DNA of 64,000 nucleotides from Frigidibacter sp037095735 (GCF_037095735.1 NZ_JBAWKD010000001.1:372001-436000); one strand, 5' to 3'; numbered from the stretch's first letter, positions 49,986 through 59,389 are shown. The notes: generated by a model from the sequence alone, not told the origin. Numbers and translations: made by a program.

Positions 49986-51365
49986 GTGAGCCCGCGCGGG
50001 CCGCGATCCGTGACCCGGGCCCTGCGCCTCGCCGCCGCCGTGCTGATGCTCGGCGGCGGAACCGTTGCCGCCCCCTTCGACCCCGACGAGCTGCGCCCCG
50101 GCGGCGACGCGACCCTGCCCGGCGCGACGACGCTTACGGCGCCTGCCCCGTCGCTTGGCGCGCCCTCGCTCGATGCGCTGGATTTCGAGTTGGGCGCGGC
50201 GATGTTCGCCAAGCTCTGGGTCGCAGCCCCTTCGACCACCCGCGCCTCGGACGGGCTCGGGCCGCTCTACAACGCGCGCTCCTGCCTGCAGTGCCATCCG
50301 GGCAATGGCGGCGGCCTGCCCGCCGACGCGGTGCGCCGCGGTCCCTCGGGCATGGTATTGCGCCTGTCCGCGCCGGACGGCGGCCCCGATCCGCTGCTGG
50401 GCTGGCAGCTGCAGGACCACGCCCTGCCCGGCCTCGCGCCCGAGGGGCGGCTGGCGCTCGACTGGGAGGAGACCACCCAGCCGCTGGAGGGCGAGGCCCC
50501 CGCGCACCTGCGCCGCCCGCATCCGCGGATCGAGCCGGCGGTGCCGGGCGCGCGCCTGACCTCGCTGCGCGTCGCGCCGGCGATGATCGGGCTCGGCCTG
50601 CTCGAGGCGATCCCCGAAGCCGACATCCTCGCCGCGGCAGATCCCGGCGACGAGAACGGCGACGGCATCTCGGGGCGCGCCGCGCTGATGCCGGGCCCTG
50701 ACGGCGACGCGGTGCTGGGCCGTTTCGGCTGGAAGGCCGCGCAGGCCTCGCTGCGCGAACAGGTCGCCTCGGCCTTCGCGCTCGACCTCGGGATCTCGTC
50801 GCCGCTGCACCCCGAGGGCGCCGGCGACTGCACCGCCCTGCAGGCCGACTGCCGCGCCCGGCCCGACGGCAACGACCCCGGCCTGCGCGACGGGACCGAG
50901 ATCTCGCGCGAGGCGCTGTCGCTGACCGCCCGCCATGTCGCCGATCTGGCCGTGCCCGGCCGGCGCGAGGCCGAGACGCCGCAGGCGCTGCGCGGCCGCG
51001 CGCGGTTCCGCGAACTGGGCTGCGCCGCCTGCCACACGCCCCGGCACGAGACCGCGGGGCCGATCGGCCGGCAGGAGATCTGGCCCTATACCGATCTGCT
51101 GCTGCACGACATGGGCGAGGGGCTGGCCGACGGCCGGCCCGAGGGCGCGGCCACGGGGCGCGAATGGCGCACGCAGCCGCTCTGGGGCCTTGGCTTCGTG
51201 CCGGTTCCCGGACGCGCCCGGGTCTTCCTGCACGACGGTCGCGCGGCGACCCCGCTTGAAGCCGTGCTCTGGCACGGCGGCGAGGCCGAGCCCGCCCGCG
51301 ACCGCGTCATCGCCCTGCCACCCGAGGACCGCGCGGCGCTGGTGGCCTTCCTGAACAGCCTTTGA
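49986..51365 (+). CDS. di-haem oxidoreductase (DUF1111, thiol oxidoreductase type)
   Basis: 459 residues from GTG 49986, or 451 from GTG 50010. Signal peptide with LAAAVLMLGGG. Two haem c sites: CLQCH (100-104) and CAACH in the C-terminal third (GCAACHTPRHE). PLYNARSCLQCHPGNGGG, GDENGDGISGR and FLHDGRAATPLEAVLWHGGEA are the COG3488 pattern. Such proteins lie beside imelysins in iron-regulated operons and may handle periplasmic redox chemistry of iron. It starts eight bases after the bfr stop. Confidence 0.88.
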   Translation: MSPRGPRSVTRALRLAAAVLMLGGGTVAAPFDPDELRPGGDATLPGATTLTAPAPSLGAPSLDALDFELGAAMFAKLWVAAPSTTRASDGLGPLYNARSCLQCHPGNGGGLPADAVRRGPSGMVLRLSAPDGGPDPLLGWQLQDHALPGLAPEGRLALDWEETTQPLEGEAPAHLRRPHPRIEPAVPGARLTSLRVAPAMIGLGLLEAIPEADILAAADPGDENGDGISGRAALMPGPDGDAVLGRFGWKAAQASLREQVASAFALDLGISSPLHPEGAGDCTALQADCRARPDGNDPGLRDGTEISREALSLTARHVADLAVPGRREAETPQALRGRARFRELGCAACHTPRHETAGPIGRQEIWPYTDLLLHDMGEGLADGRPEGAATGREWRTQPLWGLGFVPVPGRARVFLHDGRAATPLEAVLWHGGEAEPARDRVIALPPEDRAALVAFLNSL

Positions 51366-51659
51366 GGTTCAGGCCGCACGCGTCCCCGCGCCCACCGCAC
51401 CCCAATCGCCACCGCAGATGCCCTTCTGCGAGCGGCCCGGCTCACCCTCCCGCCCCGTCGGCACCGCGTCGCGACGCCCGCGCGTCCTGAGGCGGCCCGG
51501 CCCCCAGCGTCTCGAGGTCTCTGAGCCGGCGGCGACGCCGAGTCAGCGCCTCGGCAAGCGGACAGGGACGAACGCCACCCGCACCCGGATCGCGGCCTGA
51601 AGCGCAAAGGCTTCCCGCCGCAGCCCCCGCGGCACGCTCCTGCCGCGCTCAGGCCGCGC

Positions 51660-53360
51660 TCAGGCCGCGAGCCGCGCATAGGCGCCGGCACGCGCCAGAA
51701 GCTCGTCATGGCCGCCGATCTCGACGATGCGGCCGCGGTCCATCACCACGATGCGGTCGGCCTTGCGGATCGTGCCCAGTCGATGCGCGATCACCAGCGT
51801 GGTGCGGCCCACCGACAGCGCCTCGAGCGCGCCTTGAATCTCGCGCTCGGTCTGGCTGTCCAGCGCCGAGGTCGCCTCGTCCAGGATCAGGATCGGCGGG
51901 TTCTTCAGGAAGGCGCGCGCGATCGCCACCCGCTGCTTCTGCCCGCCCGACAGCATCACCCCGCGCTCGCCCACGATCGTGTCCAGCCCCTCGGGCAGCT
52001 CGGCCACCAGCCCCGCGATCTGCGCCTTGGCCGCGGCCTGAAGGATCTCGTCATCGCTCGCGCCCAGCCGGCCATAGGCGATGTTCTCGCGCAGCGTGCC
52101 GCCGAACAGGAACACGTCCTGACTGACGAGGCCGATCTGCCGGCGCAGGCTGTCCAGCGTCAGGCCCTCCAACGGCTGGCCGTCGATGGTGATCCGCCCC
52201 TCGGTCGGGGCATAGAAGCGCGGCACCAGCGCCAGCAGCGTCGACTTGCCCGCGCCCGAGGCGCCGACGAAGGCCACCGTCTCGCCGGGCGCGACGGTCA
52301 GGTCGATCCCCGACAGCACCGGCCGCCCAGCCTCGTAGGAAAAGCCCAGCTGCTCGAAGCCGATCCGTCCCTTGAACGGCGCGGCCTCGACCGCGCCGGG
52401 GGCATCGGCGATCTCGGGCTCGGTCGCCAGCAGTCCGAGGTAGCGTTGGAAGCCCGCGATGCCCTTCGGATAGACCTCCATCACCGCGGCGATCTTTTCC
52501 AGCGGCCGGAAGAAGACGCCGACCAGCAGCAGGAAGCCCACGAAGCCGCCCGCGGTCATGCCGCCCGACAGCACCAGCCCCGCGCCCGCCACCATCACCA
52601 CCACCTGCACGAAGCGCATGCCCATGTAGTTCAGCGCCTGGCTCCAGGCCATGACCTTGTAGGCCTCGAGCTTGGCCGAGCGGTACAGGCCGTTGTCGCG
52701 CTCGAACAGCCCGCGCTCGTGACGCTCGTTGGCGAAGGCCTGCACCAGCCGGATGCCGCCCAGGGCCTCTTCCAGCCGCACGTTGAACTCGCCCAGCCGC
52801 GAGAAGATGCCGCGCCAGGTTTCCGTCATCCGCCGCCCGTAGCGCCCGACGATGAACACGGTCGAGGGCACGATCAGCGCGGTCAGCGCCGCCAGCCCCG
52901 GATGGATCGACAGCATCAGAAGGAAGGCGCCGATGAAGGTCATCACCGCGATGAACAGGTCCTCGGGGCCGTGGTGGGCGACCTCGCCGATCTCTTCGAG
53001 ATCGCGGGTGACGCGGGCCACCAGCTTGCCGGTGCGGGTCCGGTCGTACCAGCGCCACGACAGCCGGGTCAGGTGGTCGAAGGCGCGGGCGCGCATCGTC
53101 GTCTCGATGTTGATCCCCAGCATGTGGCCCCAGTAGGTCACCACCGCCATCAGCCCCGCGTTCACCACGTAGATCGCCAGCAGGCCCACCGCCGCCAGCA
53201 CCGTCAGGTGCCAGTCGCCGCGCGGCAGCAGGTGGTCGATGAAGCCGGTGACCGCCAGCGGGAAGGCCAGCTCCAGCAGGCCCGACAGCACCGCGCAGCC
53301 GAAATCCAGCCAGAAAAGCCCGCGCCAGGGGCGGTAATAGGCGAAGAACTGGCGCAGCAT
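51660..53360 (-). CDS. ABC exporter, fused permease and ATPase
   Basis: 566 residues from ATG 53360 (a TTG two codons earlier is possible; GAGG lies eight bases before the ATG). Six membrane helices in residues 1-310, then an ATPase: Walker A GASGAGKST, Q-loop IGLVSQDVFLFGGTLRENIAYG, signature LSGGQKQRVAIARAF, Walker B ILILDEATSALD, H-loop IAHRLGTI. MsbA/LmrA-like homodimeric half transporter. It lies on the minus strand between parts of the imelysin operon; a role in iron or haem export is possible but unproven. Confidence 0.9.
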   Translation of the reverse strand: MLRQFFAYYRPWRGLFWLDFGCAVLSGLLELAFPLAVTGFIDHLLPRGDWHLTVLAAVGLLAIYVVNAGLMAVVTYWGHMLGINIETTMRARAFDHLTRLSWRWYDRTRTGKLVARVTRDLEEIGEVAHHGPEDLFIAVMTFIGAFLLMLSIHPGLAALTALIVPSTVFIVGRYGRRMTETWRGIFSRLGEFNVRLEEALGGIRLVQAFANERHERGLFERDNGLYRSAKLEAYKVMAWSQALNYMGMRFVQVVVMVAGAGLVLSGGMTAGGFVGFLLLVGVFFRPLEKIAAVMEVYPKGIAGFQRYLGLLATEPEIADAPGAVEAAPFKGRIGFEQLGFSYEAGRPVLSGIDLTVAPGETVAFVGASGAGKSTLLALVPRFYAPTEGRITIDGQPLEGLTLDSLRRQIGLVSQDVFLFGGTLRENIAYGRLGASDDEILQAAAKAQIAGLVAELPEGLDTIVGERGVMLSGGQKQRVAIARAFLKNPPILILDEATSALDSQTEREIQGALEALSVGRTTLVIAHRLGTIRKADRIVVMDRGRIVEIGGHDELLARAGAYARLAA

Positions 53361-53556
53361 CGGCAAACCTCACGAAGGGCGGACGGATTGCCCGACCCAT
53401 CCCGCATTTGCCGCGGGGCGGCAAGATCAAATTCCCGAGTGTAACGCTAAGAATTCATCCCCGCCCCGCGCAGGACGCTTGAGATGCGGCGCGCTCTGTG
53501 TCTTTCCTGAAAACCGACCAGGCCCCGGATCACCGCCCGGAGCCGCCGGAGGACCC

Positions 53557-54567
53557 ATGCCCCGACTTTCCGTCCCGCTTGCCGCTTTTCTGCTGCTGGC
53601 CCCTGCCCTGCCCGCCGCGGCCGACGAGATCGTCGACCGCGTCGTCGATCACCTGATCCTGCCGCGGTTCGAGGCCTTCGCCACCGCCACGGATGCGCTG
53701 GCCAAGACCGCCGCGACCGACTGCGCGCCGAGGTCCGAGGCCCTGCGCGGCGCCTGGAACGCGGCGATGGATGCCTGGATCCCGGCGCAGGCCTTCCGCA
53801 TGGGCCCGCTCGAGGAGGGCGGGCGCAGCCTTGCCATCGCCTTCTGGCCCGATCCCAAGGGCTCGACCCCGGCCGCGCTGCGCCGGGTGCTGTCGGGCGA
53901 TGCCGCCGCCTATGCCTCGGGCGAGACCTTCGCCGAGGCTTCGGTCGCCGCGCGAGGTCTCTATGCGATCGAGGCGATGCTTTACGATCCCGACTTCGCC
54001 GGCAGCGATGCCGCCGTCGCCTGCGCGGTCCTGAAGGCGCAGACCGCCGATCTGGCCGCGACCGCAGCCGCCGTGTCGCAGGACTGGGCACAGGATTTCG
54101 CGCAGGTGATGAAAACCGCGGGCGCGCCCGGCAACACCCGCTTCCTGTCGCCGCACGAAACCCGGCAGGCGCTGTTCACCGCGCTGCTGACCCAGCTCGG
54201 CTTCGACACCGAGGACCGCCTCGGTCGTCCCCTCGGCACGATCGAGCGCCCGCGCCCGACCCGTGCCGAAAGCCGCGACGCGGGCCGCAGCTTGCGCAAC
54301 GTGGCCCTGTCGCTGGCCGCCAACGAAGAGCTGGCCCGCGCGCTTGCCACGCAAGAGCCCGAGCTGCTCTGGGACTATTTCGACTATGCCGAAGGCGTGG
54401 CCGCGCGGCTGGGCGATCCGGTCTTCGCCACTGTCGAAAGCCCCACCGGCCGCATGAAGGTCGAAGAGCTGAAGACGGCCCTCGAGCGCATCCACGACGA
54501 CGCGAACGCCGAGCTTGCGCCGATGCTGGGCGTGACCGCGGGGTTCAACGCGCTCGACGGCGACTGA
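53557..54567 (+). CDS. imelysin-family protein, COG3489 type
   Basis: 336 residues from ATG 53557 with GGAGGA site. Signal peptide about 22 residues (LPAAADEI). Second imelysin-like protein: AWNAAMDAWIPAQAFRMGPLEEGGRSLAIAFWPDPKG and AARGLYAIEAMLYDP, where the GxHxxE His is replaced by Tyr (GLYAIEAML), as is normal in this subfamily. Probably a periplasmic partner of the IrpA-type protein and the di-haem protein. Confidence 0.88.
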   Translation: MPRLSVPLAAFLLLAPALPAAADEIVDRVVDHLILPRFEAFATATDALAKTAATDCAPRSEALRGAWNAAMDAWIPAQAFRMGPLEEGGRSLAIAFWPDPKGSTPAALRRVLSGDAAAYASGETFAEASVAARGLYAIEAMLYDPDFAGSDAAVACAVLKAQTADLAATAAAVSQDWAQDFAQVMKTAGAPGNTRFLSPHETRQALFTALLTQLGFDTEDRLGRPLGTIERPRPTRAESRDAGRSLRNVALSLAANEELARALATQEPELLWDYFDYAEGVAARLGDPVFATVESPTGRMKVEELKTALERIHDDANAELAPMLGVTAGFNALDGD

Positions 54568-54589
54568 GCCGAAAAGGGGAGAGACAGCC

Positions 54590-55669
54590 ATGACCACCCG
54601 CCGCGGATTCCTCGCCACCCTCGCCGCCGCCGGCACGATCCCGCGCCTTGGCTGGGCCGATGCCGGCAGCCCCGCCTTCCTCGCCGCGGCCAAGGATGCC
54701 GACGGGCAGTTCGCGCTCTACGGCGTGGGCGCCGACGGGGCCGACCGCTTCCGCATCCCGCTGCCCGCCCGCGGCCATGCCGGCGCCGTCCACCCGACCG
54801 AGCCGCTGGCCGTCGCCTTCGCCCGCCGCCCCGGCACCTTCGCCGTGGTGCTGAACTGCGTGACGGGCGAGGAGCTCGCGGTTCTGGAAAGCCCCGAGGG
54901 CCGGCATTTCATGGGCCATGGCTCGTTCTCGCCCGACGGCCGGCTGCTCTACACCGCCGAAAACGACTTCGTCACCACCCGCGGCAAGATCGGGCTCTGG
55001 TCGCGTGACCACGGCTGGCGGCGGATCGCGGAACTGGAAAGCCACGGCATCGGTCCCCATGACGTGCAGTTCCTGCCCGACGGGGTGACGCTGGTCGTCG
55101 CCAACGGCGGGATCGAGACCAACCCGGCGAAGGGCCGCGAGAAGCTGAACCTGCCGACGATGCGTCCGAGCCTCGTCTACCTCGACCTTCAGGGCACGCT
55201 TCTGGAAGAGGTGACGATGCCCGAGGACTGGCACCGCGCCTCGATCCGCCATCTGGCCGTCGCGCCCGACGGGCAGGTCGGCTTCGCGATGCAATGGGAA
55301 GAGATGCCGGAAACCGCGCCGCCGCTTCTGGGCCTGCACCGCCGCGGCGAAGAGGCGGTGCTTGCCGATGCCGGCGAGGCCGAGGCGCGGCTGATGAAAG
55401 GCTATGTCGGCTCGGTCGCGGTGTCGCGTGACGGGGCGCTCTTCGCCGTCTCCTGCCCGCGCGGCGGACGGGCGGTGGTCTTCGACAAGACGGGCGCGCT
55501 GGTGCAGGTGATCGAACGTGCCGATGTCTGCGGGCTGGCCCCGATGGGCGCGGGCTTCGTGCTGACCGACGGCGTCGGCGGGATGCTGCGGCTGCAGGAC
55601 GGCGCGCTCACCGCGCTCGGCACCCGGACCCGCGCCTGGGACAACCACGCCGTGGCGCTGCACGCATGA
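54590..55669 (+). CDS. DUF1513 protein, Tat-exported beta-propeller
   Basis: 359 residues. A Tat-type start MTTRRGFLATLAAAGTIPRLGWA (RRGFL) sends it folded to the periplasm. The rest is a seven-bladed propeller pattern (GAVHPTEPLAVAFARRPGTF, FMGHGSFSPDGRLLYTAENDF, IGPHDVQFLPDGVTLVVANGGIET). COG3490 members follow imelysins in iron-regulated operons. Stop overlaps the next start by ATGA. Confidence 0.9.
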   Translation: MTTRRGFLATLAAAGTIPRLGWADAGSPAFLAAAKDADGQFALYGVGADGADRFRIPLPARGHAGAVHPTEPLAVAFARRPGTFAVVLNCVTGEELAVLESPEGRHFMGHGSFSPDGRLLYTAENDFVTTRGKIGLWSRDHGWRRIAELESHGIGPHDVQFLPDGVTLVVANGGIETNPAKGREKLNLPTMRPSLVYLDLQGTLLEEVTMPEDWHRASIRHLAVAPDGQVGFAMQWEEMPETAPPLLGLHRRGEEAVLADAGEAEARLMKGYVGSVAVSRDGALFAVSCPRGGRAVVFDKTGALVQVIERADVCGLAPMGAGFVLTDGVGGMLRLQDGALTALGTRTRAWDNHAVALHA

Positions 55670-56151
55670 GCCTCGCCGCCCGCCCGCTGATCGAGGCCGA
55701 TCTGGAGCCGCTCCGCGCGATCCTGAACGCGATCATCGCCGCGGGCGGCACCACGGCCTATGAAGACCCGTTCCCGCCAGAGGCCTTCCGCGCCTATGCG
55801 CTCGACGGCCCGGCGGTGGCGATCACCCACACCGTCCTGCAGGATGACCGGCCGATTGGCTTCCAGACCCTCGCCCGCGACCCGCGCCTGCCCGAGGGCT
55901 GGCTCTCGATCGCAAGCTTCACCCGCCGCACGCCGCCCGTGCCCGGGGCGGGCCGGACGCTCTTCGCCGCGACCGCCGCCTGGGCCCGGGCGCGGGGCGT
56001 CGCGGCCATCGACGCCACGATCCGCGCCGACAATGCGGGCGGGCTCGCCTTCTACCGCAGCCTCGGCTTCACGGAGTACCGCCGCCACCCGGCGGTGCCT
56101 CTGAAGGACGGCACCCCGGTCGACCGGATCGCGACGCTCTGGCGGCCCTAG
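55666..56151 (+). CDS. GNAT-family N-acetyltransferase
   Basis: 161 residues. A GNAT pattern with a degenerate acetyl-CoA loop: LAARPLIEADLEPLRAILNAIIA at the start, and VPGAGRTLFAATAAWARARGVAAIDATIRADNAGGLAFYRSLGF in the C-terminal half, where the pyrophosphate loop is PGAGRT. Translationally coupled to the DUF1513 gene by ATGA. Convergent with the next GNAT gene, overlapping it by four bases. Substrate unknown. Confidence 0.82.
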   Translation: MSLAARPLIEADLEPLRAILNAIIAAGGTTAYEDPFPPEAFRAYALDGPAVAITHTVLQDDRPIGFQTLARDPRLPEGWLSIASFTRRTPPVPGAGRTLFAATAAWARARGVAAIDATIRADNAGGLAFYRSLGFTEYRRHPAVPLKDGTPVDRIATLWRP

Positions 56152-56657
56152 GGCGCGGGGCGGTCGTCCAGCCGCAGCTGCAGGAACACCAGATCCAGCC
56201 AGCGCCCGAACTTCTGCCCGACCTCGGGCATCCGCCCGGTCTCGGTGAACCCCAGCCGCAGGTGCAGCCCGACCGAGCCGGCATTGCCCGCCTCGATCGC
56301 GCCGACCATCACGTGCTTGCCCATCGCGCGGGCGCGGGCGATCAGCGCCTCCATCAGCACCCGCCCGATGCCGCCGCCCCGGCAGTCGCCGCGTACATAG
56401 ACCGAATGCTCGACCGTGCCGCGATAGCCGTCGAAGGCGCGCCAGTCGCCGAAGCTCGCATAGCCCAGCACCCGGTCCTGCGCATCGACCGCCACGATCA
56501 CCGGAAAGCCCGCGTCCTGCCGCGCCGCCATCCAGGCCACGCGGTTCGCAGCATCGACCGTGACCTCGTTCCAGATCGCCGTCGTGCTCTCGACCGCGTC
56601 GTTGTAGATCCCGGCGATCGCGCCCGCATCCCCGGGCACCGCATCACGCACCATCAT
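56148..56657 (-). CDS. GNAT acetyltransferase, phosphinothricin-acetyltransferase-like
   Basis: 169 residues. VRDAVPGDAGAIAGIYNDAVESTTAIWNE is the PAT/MnaT start, GYASFGDWRAFDGYRGTVEHSVYV the middle strand, and CRGGGIGRVLMEALIARARAMG the acetyl-CoA loop. MVGAIEAGNAGSVGLHLRLGF and VFLQLRLD close the fold. Such enzymes acetylate methionine sulfone, sulfoximine or phosphinothricin-like compounds. Overlaps the stop of the convergent GNAT gene. Confidence 0.88.
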   Translation of the reverse strand: MMVRDAVPGDAGAIAGIYNDAVESTTAIWNEVTVDAANRVAWMAARQDAGFPVIVAVDAQDRVLGYASFGDWRAFDGYRGTVEHSVYVRGDCRGGGIGRVLMEALIARARAMGKHVMVGAIEAGNAGSVGLHLRLGFTETGRMPEVGQKFGRWLDLVFLQLRLDDRPAP

Positions 56658-56711
56658 CCCGCCATCTCCACCGCGCGCGCCGCCGGGTCCAAGCGCCCGG
56701 GCGCAGGGGGT

Positions 56712-56736
56712 CCGGGGGAGGCCGCGCCTCCCCCGG
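56712..56736. terminator. GC hairpin after the polyamine genes
   Basis: Eleven perfect pairs, CCGGGGGAGGC and GCCTCCCCCGG, with a CGC loop, nine bases downstream of the minus-strand gene ending at 56745. No U-tract. It may end that operon or be another member of the GC-rich intergenic hairpins. Confidence 0.5.
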
Positions 56737-56744
56737 CACCTGTT

Positions 56745-57980
56745 TCAGGCCACCAGTTCGTCGCTGCCGCCGATCTTCACCCGGGTCGAAAGACCCGTGC
56801 GCGACAGCTCCTTCAGGAAGGGCAGCGGCGGCAGCTCCTCGACATTGGCCATCTTCGCCACGTCCCAGTCGCCTTGCGCCACCAGGATCGCCGCGGCCAC
56901 GGCGGGCACGCCGGCGGTGTAGCTGATCCCCTGGCTGCCGACTTCCTCGAAGGCTTCCTTGTGATCGGCGACGTTGTAGACGAAGACCTCGACCGGCTGG
57001 CCGTCCTTCACGCCCTTCACCAGATCGCCGATGCAGGTCTTGCCGGTGTAGTCGGGCGCAAGGCTCGACGGATCCGGCAGCACGGCCTTCACCAGCTTCA
57101 GCGGCACCACTTCGAGCCCCTCGGCGGTGGTCACGGGCTTCTCGGACAGCAGCCCGAGGTTCTTCAGCACCGTGAAGACGTTGATGTAATGCGCGCCGAA
57201 GCCCATCCAGAAGCGCACGTCGGCCTTGGGATAGTTCGCGGCCAGCGAATGCACCTCGTCATGGCCCGACTGGTAGGCGCGCTGCGTGCCCACCACCGGC
57301 AGGTCCCAGTCGCGACCGCTCGCGAACATCTCGGTCTCCTTCCACTGCTGGTCTTCCCAGTAATAGACGGTGCCGGTGAACTCGCGGAAGTTGATCTCGG
57401 GATCGAAGTTGGTCGCGAAATAGCGCCCGTGCGAGCCTGCGTTGATGTCGACGATGTCGATCGAGGTGACCTCGTCCATGTAGGTGTCGATCGCGTAGCG
57501 GGCATAGGCGTTCACCACGCCCGGATCGAAGCCCGCGCCCAGGATCGCGGTCACGCCCTTCTCGGCGCAGATCTCGCGCTTTTTCCACTCGTAGTTCGCA
57601 TACCACGGCGGCGTCTCGCAGATCTTCGCCGGGTCCTCGTGGATCGCGGTGTCGATATAGGCGGCCCCGGTCTCGATGCAGGCGTCGAGCACGGTCATGT
57701 TGACGAAGGCGGAGCCGACGTTGATCACGATCTGGGCGCCGGTCTCGCGGATCAGCGCGGCGACCGCGGCCGTGTCCATCGCATCCACGGCATGGGCCTC
57801 GAAGACCCCCTCGACCTTCATCGCGGCCTTGTCATGGACCGAGGCGATGATCGCCTCGCATTTCGACGCCGTGCGCGAGGCGATGTGCAGATCGCCCAGG
57901 ATGTCGTTGTTCTGCGCGCATTTGTGCGCCACGACCTGCGCGACGCCGCCGGCGCCGATGATCAACACGTTCCGTTTCAC
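56745..57980 (-). CDS. carboxynorspermidine/carboxyspermidine dehydrogenase (saccharopine dehydrogenase family)
   Basis: 411 residues from GTG 57980, preceded by AAGGGGGT. Rossmann start VKRNVLIIGAGGVAQVVAHKCAQN, ILGAGFDPGVVNAYARYAIDTY, DIVDINAGSHGRYFATNFDPEINFREF and TAGVPAVAAAILVAQG. This is the enzyme that joins a diamine with aspartate semialdehyde by reductive amination to give carboxynorspermidine or carboxyspermidine. Next to the matching decarboxylase (58013-59116), 32 bases away. In alphaproteobacteria this route usually makes spermidine. Confidence 0.9.
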   Translation of the reverse strand: MKRNVLIIGAGGVAQVVAHKCAQNNDILGDLHIASRTASKCEAIIASVHDKAAMKVEGVFEAHAVDAMDTAAVAALIRETGAQIVINVGSAFVNMTVLDACIETGAAYIDTAIHEDPAKICETPPWYANYEWKKREICAEKGVTAILGAGFDPGVVNAYARYAIDTYMDEVTSIDIVDINAGSHGRYFATNFDPEINFREFTGTVYYWEDQQWKETEMFASGRDWDLPVVGTQRAYQSGHDEVHSLAANYPKADVRFWMGFGAHYINVFTVLKNLGLLSEKPVTTAEGLEVVPLKLVKAVLPDPSSLAPDYTGKTCIGDLVKGVKDGQPVEVFVYNVADHKEAFEEVGSQGISYTAGVPAVAAAILVAQGDWDVAKMANVEELPPLPFLKELSRTGLSTRVKIGGSDELVA

Positions 57981-58012
57981 TTCGCGGGACCCCCTTTCGG
58001 TTGGGATGCGCC

Positions 58013-59116
58013 TCAGGAGAGGCTGGACTTGTAATCGTCGTAGCCGAACGCGCGGACGGCGCGGATGGTCCCGTCCTCCTCGCGGATGGCGATGGCGGGC
58101 ATGTTCACGCCGTTGAACCAGTTCTTCTTGACCATCGTGTAACCGGCGGCGTCCTGCACGGAAATCCGGTCGCCCACCTTCAGCTCCGCCGGGAAGTCCG
58201 CCTCGCCGAAGATGTCGCCCGCCAGGCAGGACTTGCCGCAGACCATGTAGCGGTGCGGGCCCTCGTTCGGCGCGATCTTCGCAGGGATCCGGTAGATCAG
58301 CAGGTCGAGCATATGCGCCTCGATCGAGCTGTCGACGATCGCCAGCCGCTTGCCATTGTCGAGGATGTCGAGCACCGACACTTCCAGCGTCGTCGAGCGC
58401 GTGATCGAGGCCTCGCCGGGTTCCAGATAGACCTGCACGCCGAATTTCTCGGAAAACGCCTTCAGCCGCGCGGCGAGCTTCTCCAGCGGGTAGTGATCGC
58501 CGGTGAAATGGATGCCGCCGCCGAGCGAGACCCATTTGACCGACGCCAGCAGGTTCCCGAACCGGCCCTCGATCTCGGTCAGCTGGCGGTCGAAGAGGTC
58601 GAAATCCTCGTTCTCGCAGTTGTAGTGGACCATGAAGCCCGAGATCTGGTCGAGCACCTTGGCGATCTTCTCGCTGTCCCATTCGCCCAGGCGGCTGAAC
58701 GGCCGCGCCGGGTCCGCGAGGTCGAAGCCAGAGGTCGAGATCTGCGGGTTCAGCCGCAGTCCGCGCTCGATCCCGCCCGCGCGGGGCGCGAAGCGTTCCA
58801 GCTGGCCGATCGAGTTGAAGATGATCTTGTCGGCATGACCGACGGCCTCGTCGATCTCGGCCTCCGACCAGGCGACGGAATAGGCATGGGTCTCGCCGCC
58901 GAACTCCTCGCGCCCCAGACGCAGCTCGTAGAGCGAGGACGAGGTGGTCCCGTCCATGTAGGGCTTCATGTAGGGGAAGGCCGACCAGGTGGCGAAACAC
59001 TTCAGCGCCAGCAGCGCCTTCGCGCCCGACAGCTCGCGCAGCCGCGCGACCTTTTCCATGTTCGCCTTCAGCTTCGCGGCGTCGATCAGGTAATGGGGGG
59101 TGGGCAGATCGGTCAT
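58013..59116 (-). CDS. nspC: carboxynorspermidine decarboxylase
   Basis: 367 residues from ATG 59116, with a GAGGAG site. Alanine-racemase-fold PLP enzyme: PTPHYLIDAAKLKANM, then LLALKCFATWSAFPYMKPYM with the PLP Lys (about residue 39), SLGGGIHFTGDHYPLE with the PLP-phosphate glycines, VYLEPGEASI, and CGKSCLAGDIFGE with the catalytic Cys of the opposing subunit. It decarboxylates carboxy(nor)spermidine to the polyamine. Ends with AFGYDDYKSSLS. Confidence 0.93.
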   Translation of the reverse strand: MTDLPTPHYLIDAAKLKANMEKVARLRELSGAKALLALKCFATWSAFPYMKPYMDGTTSSSLYELRLGREEFGGETHAYSVAWSEAEIDEAVGHADKIIFNSIGQLERFAPRAGGIERGLRLNPQISTSGFDLADPARPFSRLGEWDSEKIAKVLDQISGFMVHYNCENEDFDLFDRQLTEIEGRFGNLLASVKWVSLGGGIHFTGDHYPLEKLAARLKAFSEKFGVQVYLEPGEASITRSTTLEVSVLDILDNGKRLAIVDSSIEAHMLDLLIYRIPAKIAPNEGPHRYMVCGKSCLAGDIFGEADFPAELKVGDRISVQDAAGYTMVKKNWFNGVNMPAIAIREEDGTIRAVRAFGYDDYKSSLS

Positions 59117-59253
59117 CGCGGCTCCTCGGGCAGGCGCATGGGTCTCATGCGGGCGGTGTCTCGGCCGGGCAGGCCGGCACCGGGTTTCTCTAAGGATCTT
59201 GCACGACAGTTTCAAGAAGCCCGCCCCCGATCAGAGGCGCCAGAGCCGGGGGG

Positions 59254-59313
59254 ATTGCCATTGGTCCGCCATCGGTCCGAGGACCGATGGCAATGGGGGC
59301 CTCGCAGGCCCCC
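59254..59313. repeat. nested inverted repeats and GC hairpin
   Basis: Outer arms ATTGCCATTGGTCC (59254-59267) and GGACCGATGGCAAT (59281-59294) pair over 14 bases with one mismatch. A competing inner palindrome CCATCGGTCC-GA-GGACCGATGG lies at 59269-59290. Next to it is GGGGGCCT-CGC-AGGCCCCC (59295-59313), the same hairpin as at 38045-38065. It fills much of the 273-base divergent gap between nspC and the aminotransferase. Confidence 0.65.
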
Positions 59314-59389
59314 CCGCCCCTGTTTCCGGCCCGCGATTGACGCCCTCGCCGCGCCCGCGCTACGCAGGGCGTGCAAAACGAGTGCCCCC

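Noticed and set aside
51366..51659. Possible gene in the 294-base gap before the ABC exporter
   Set aside because: A 60-codon plus-strand frame exists, but it is Arg/Pro-rich with no ribosome site; only a short direct repeat (GCCGCGCTCAG twice) is visible.
58001..59389. Upstream extension of the aminotransferase reading frame
   Set aside because: It is antisense to nspC and has no family similarity; the aminotransferase starts at 59390.
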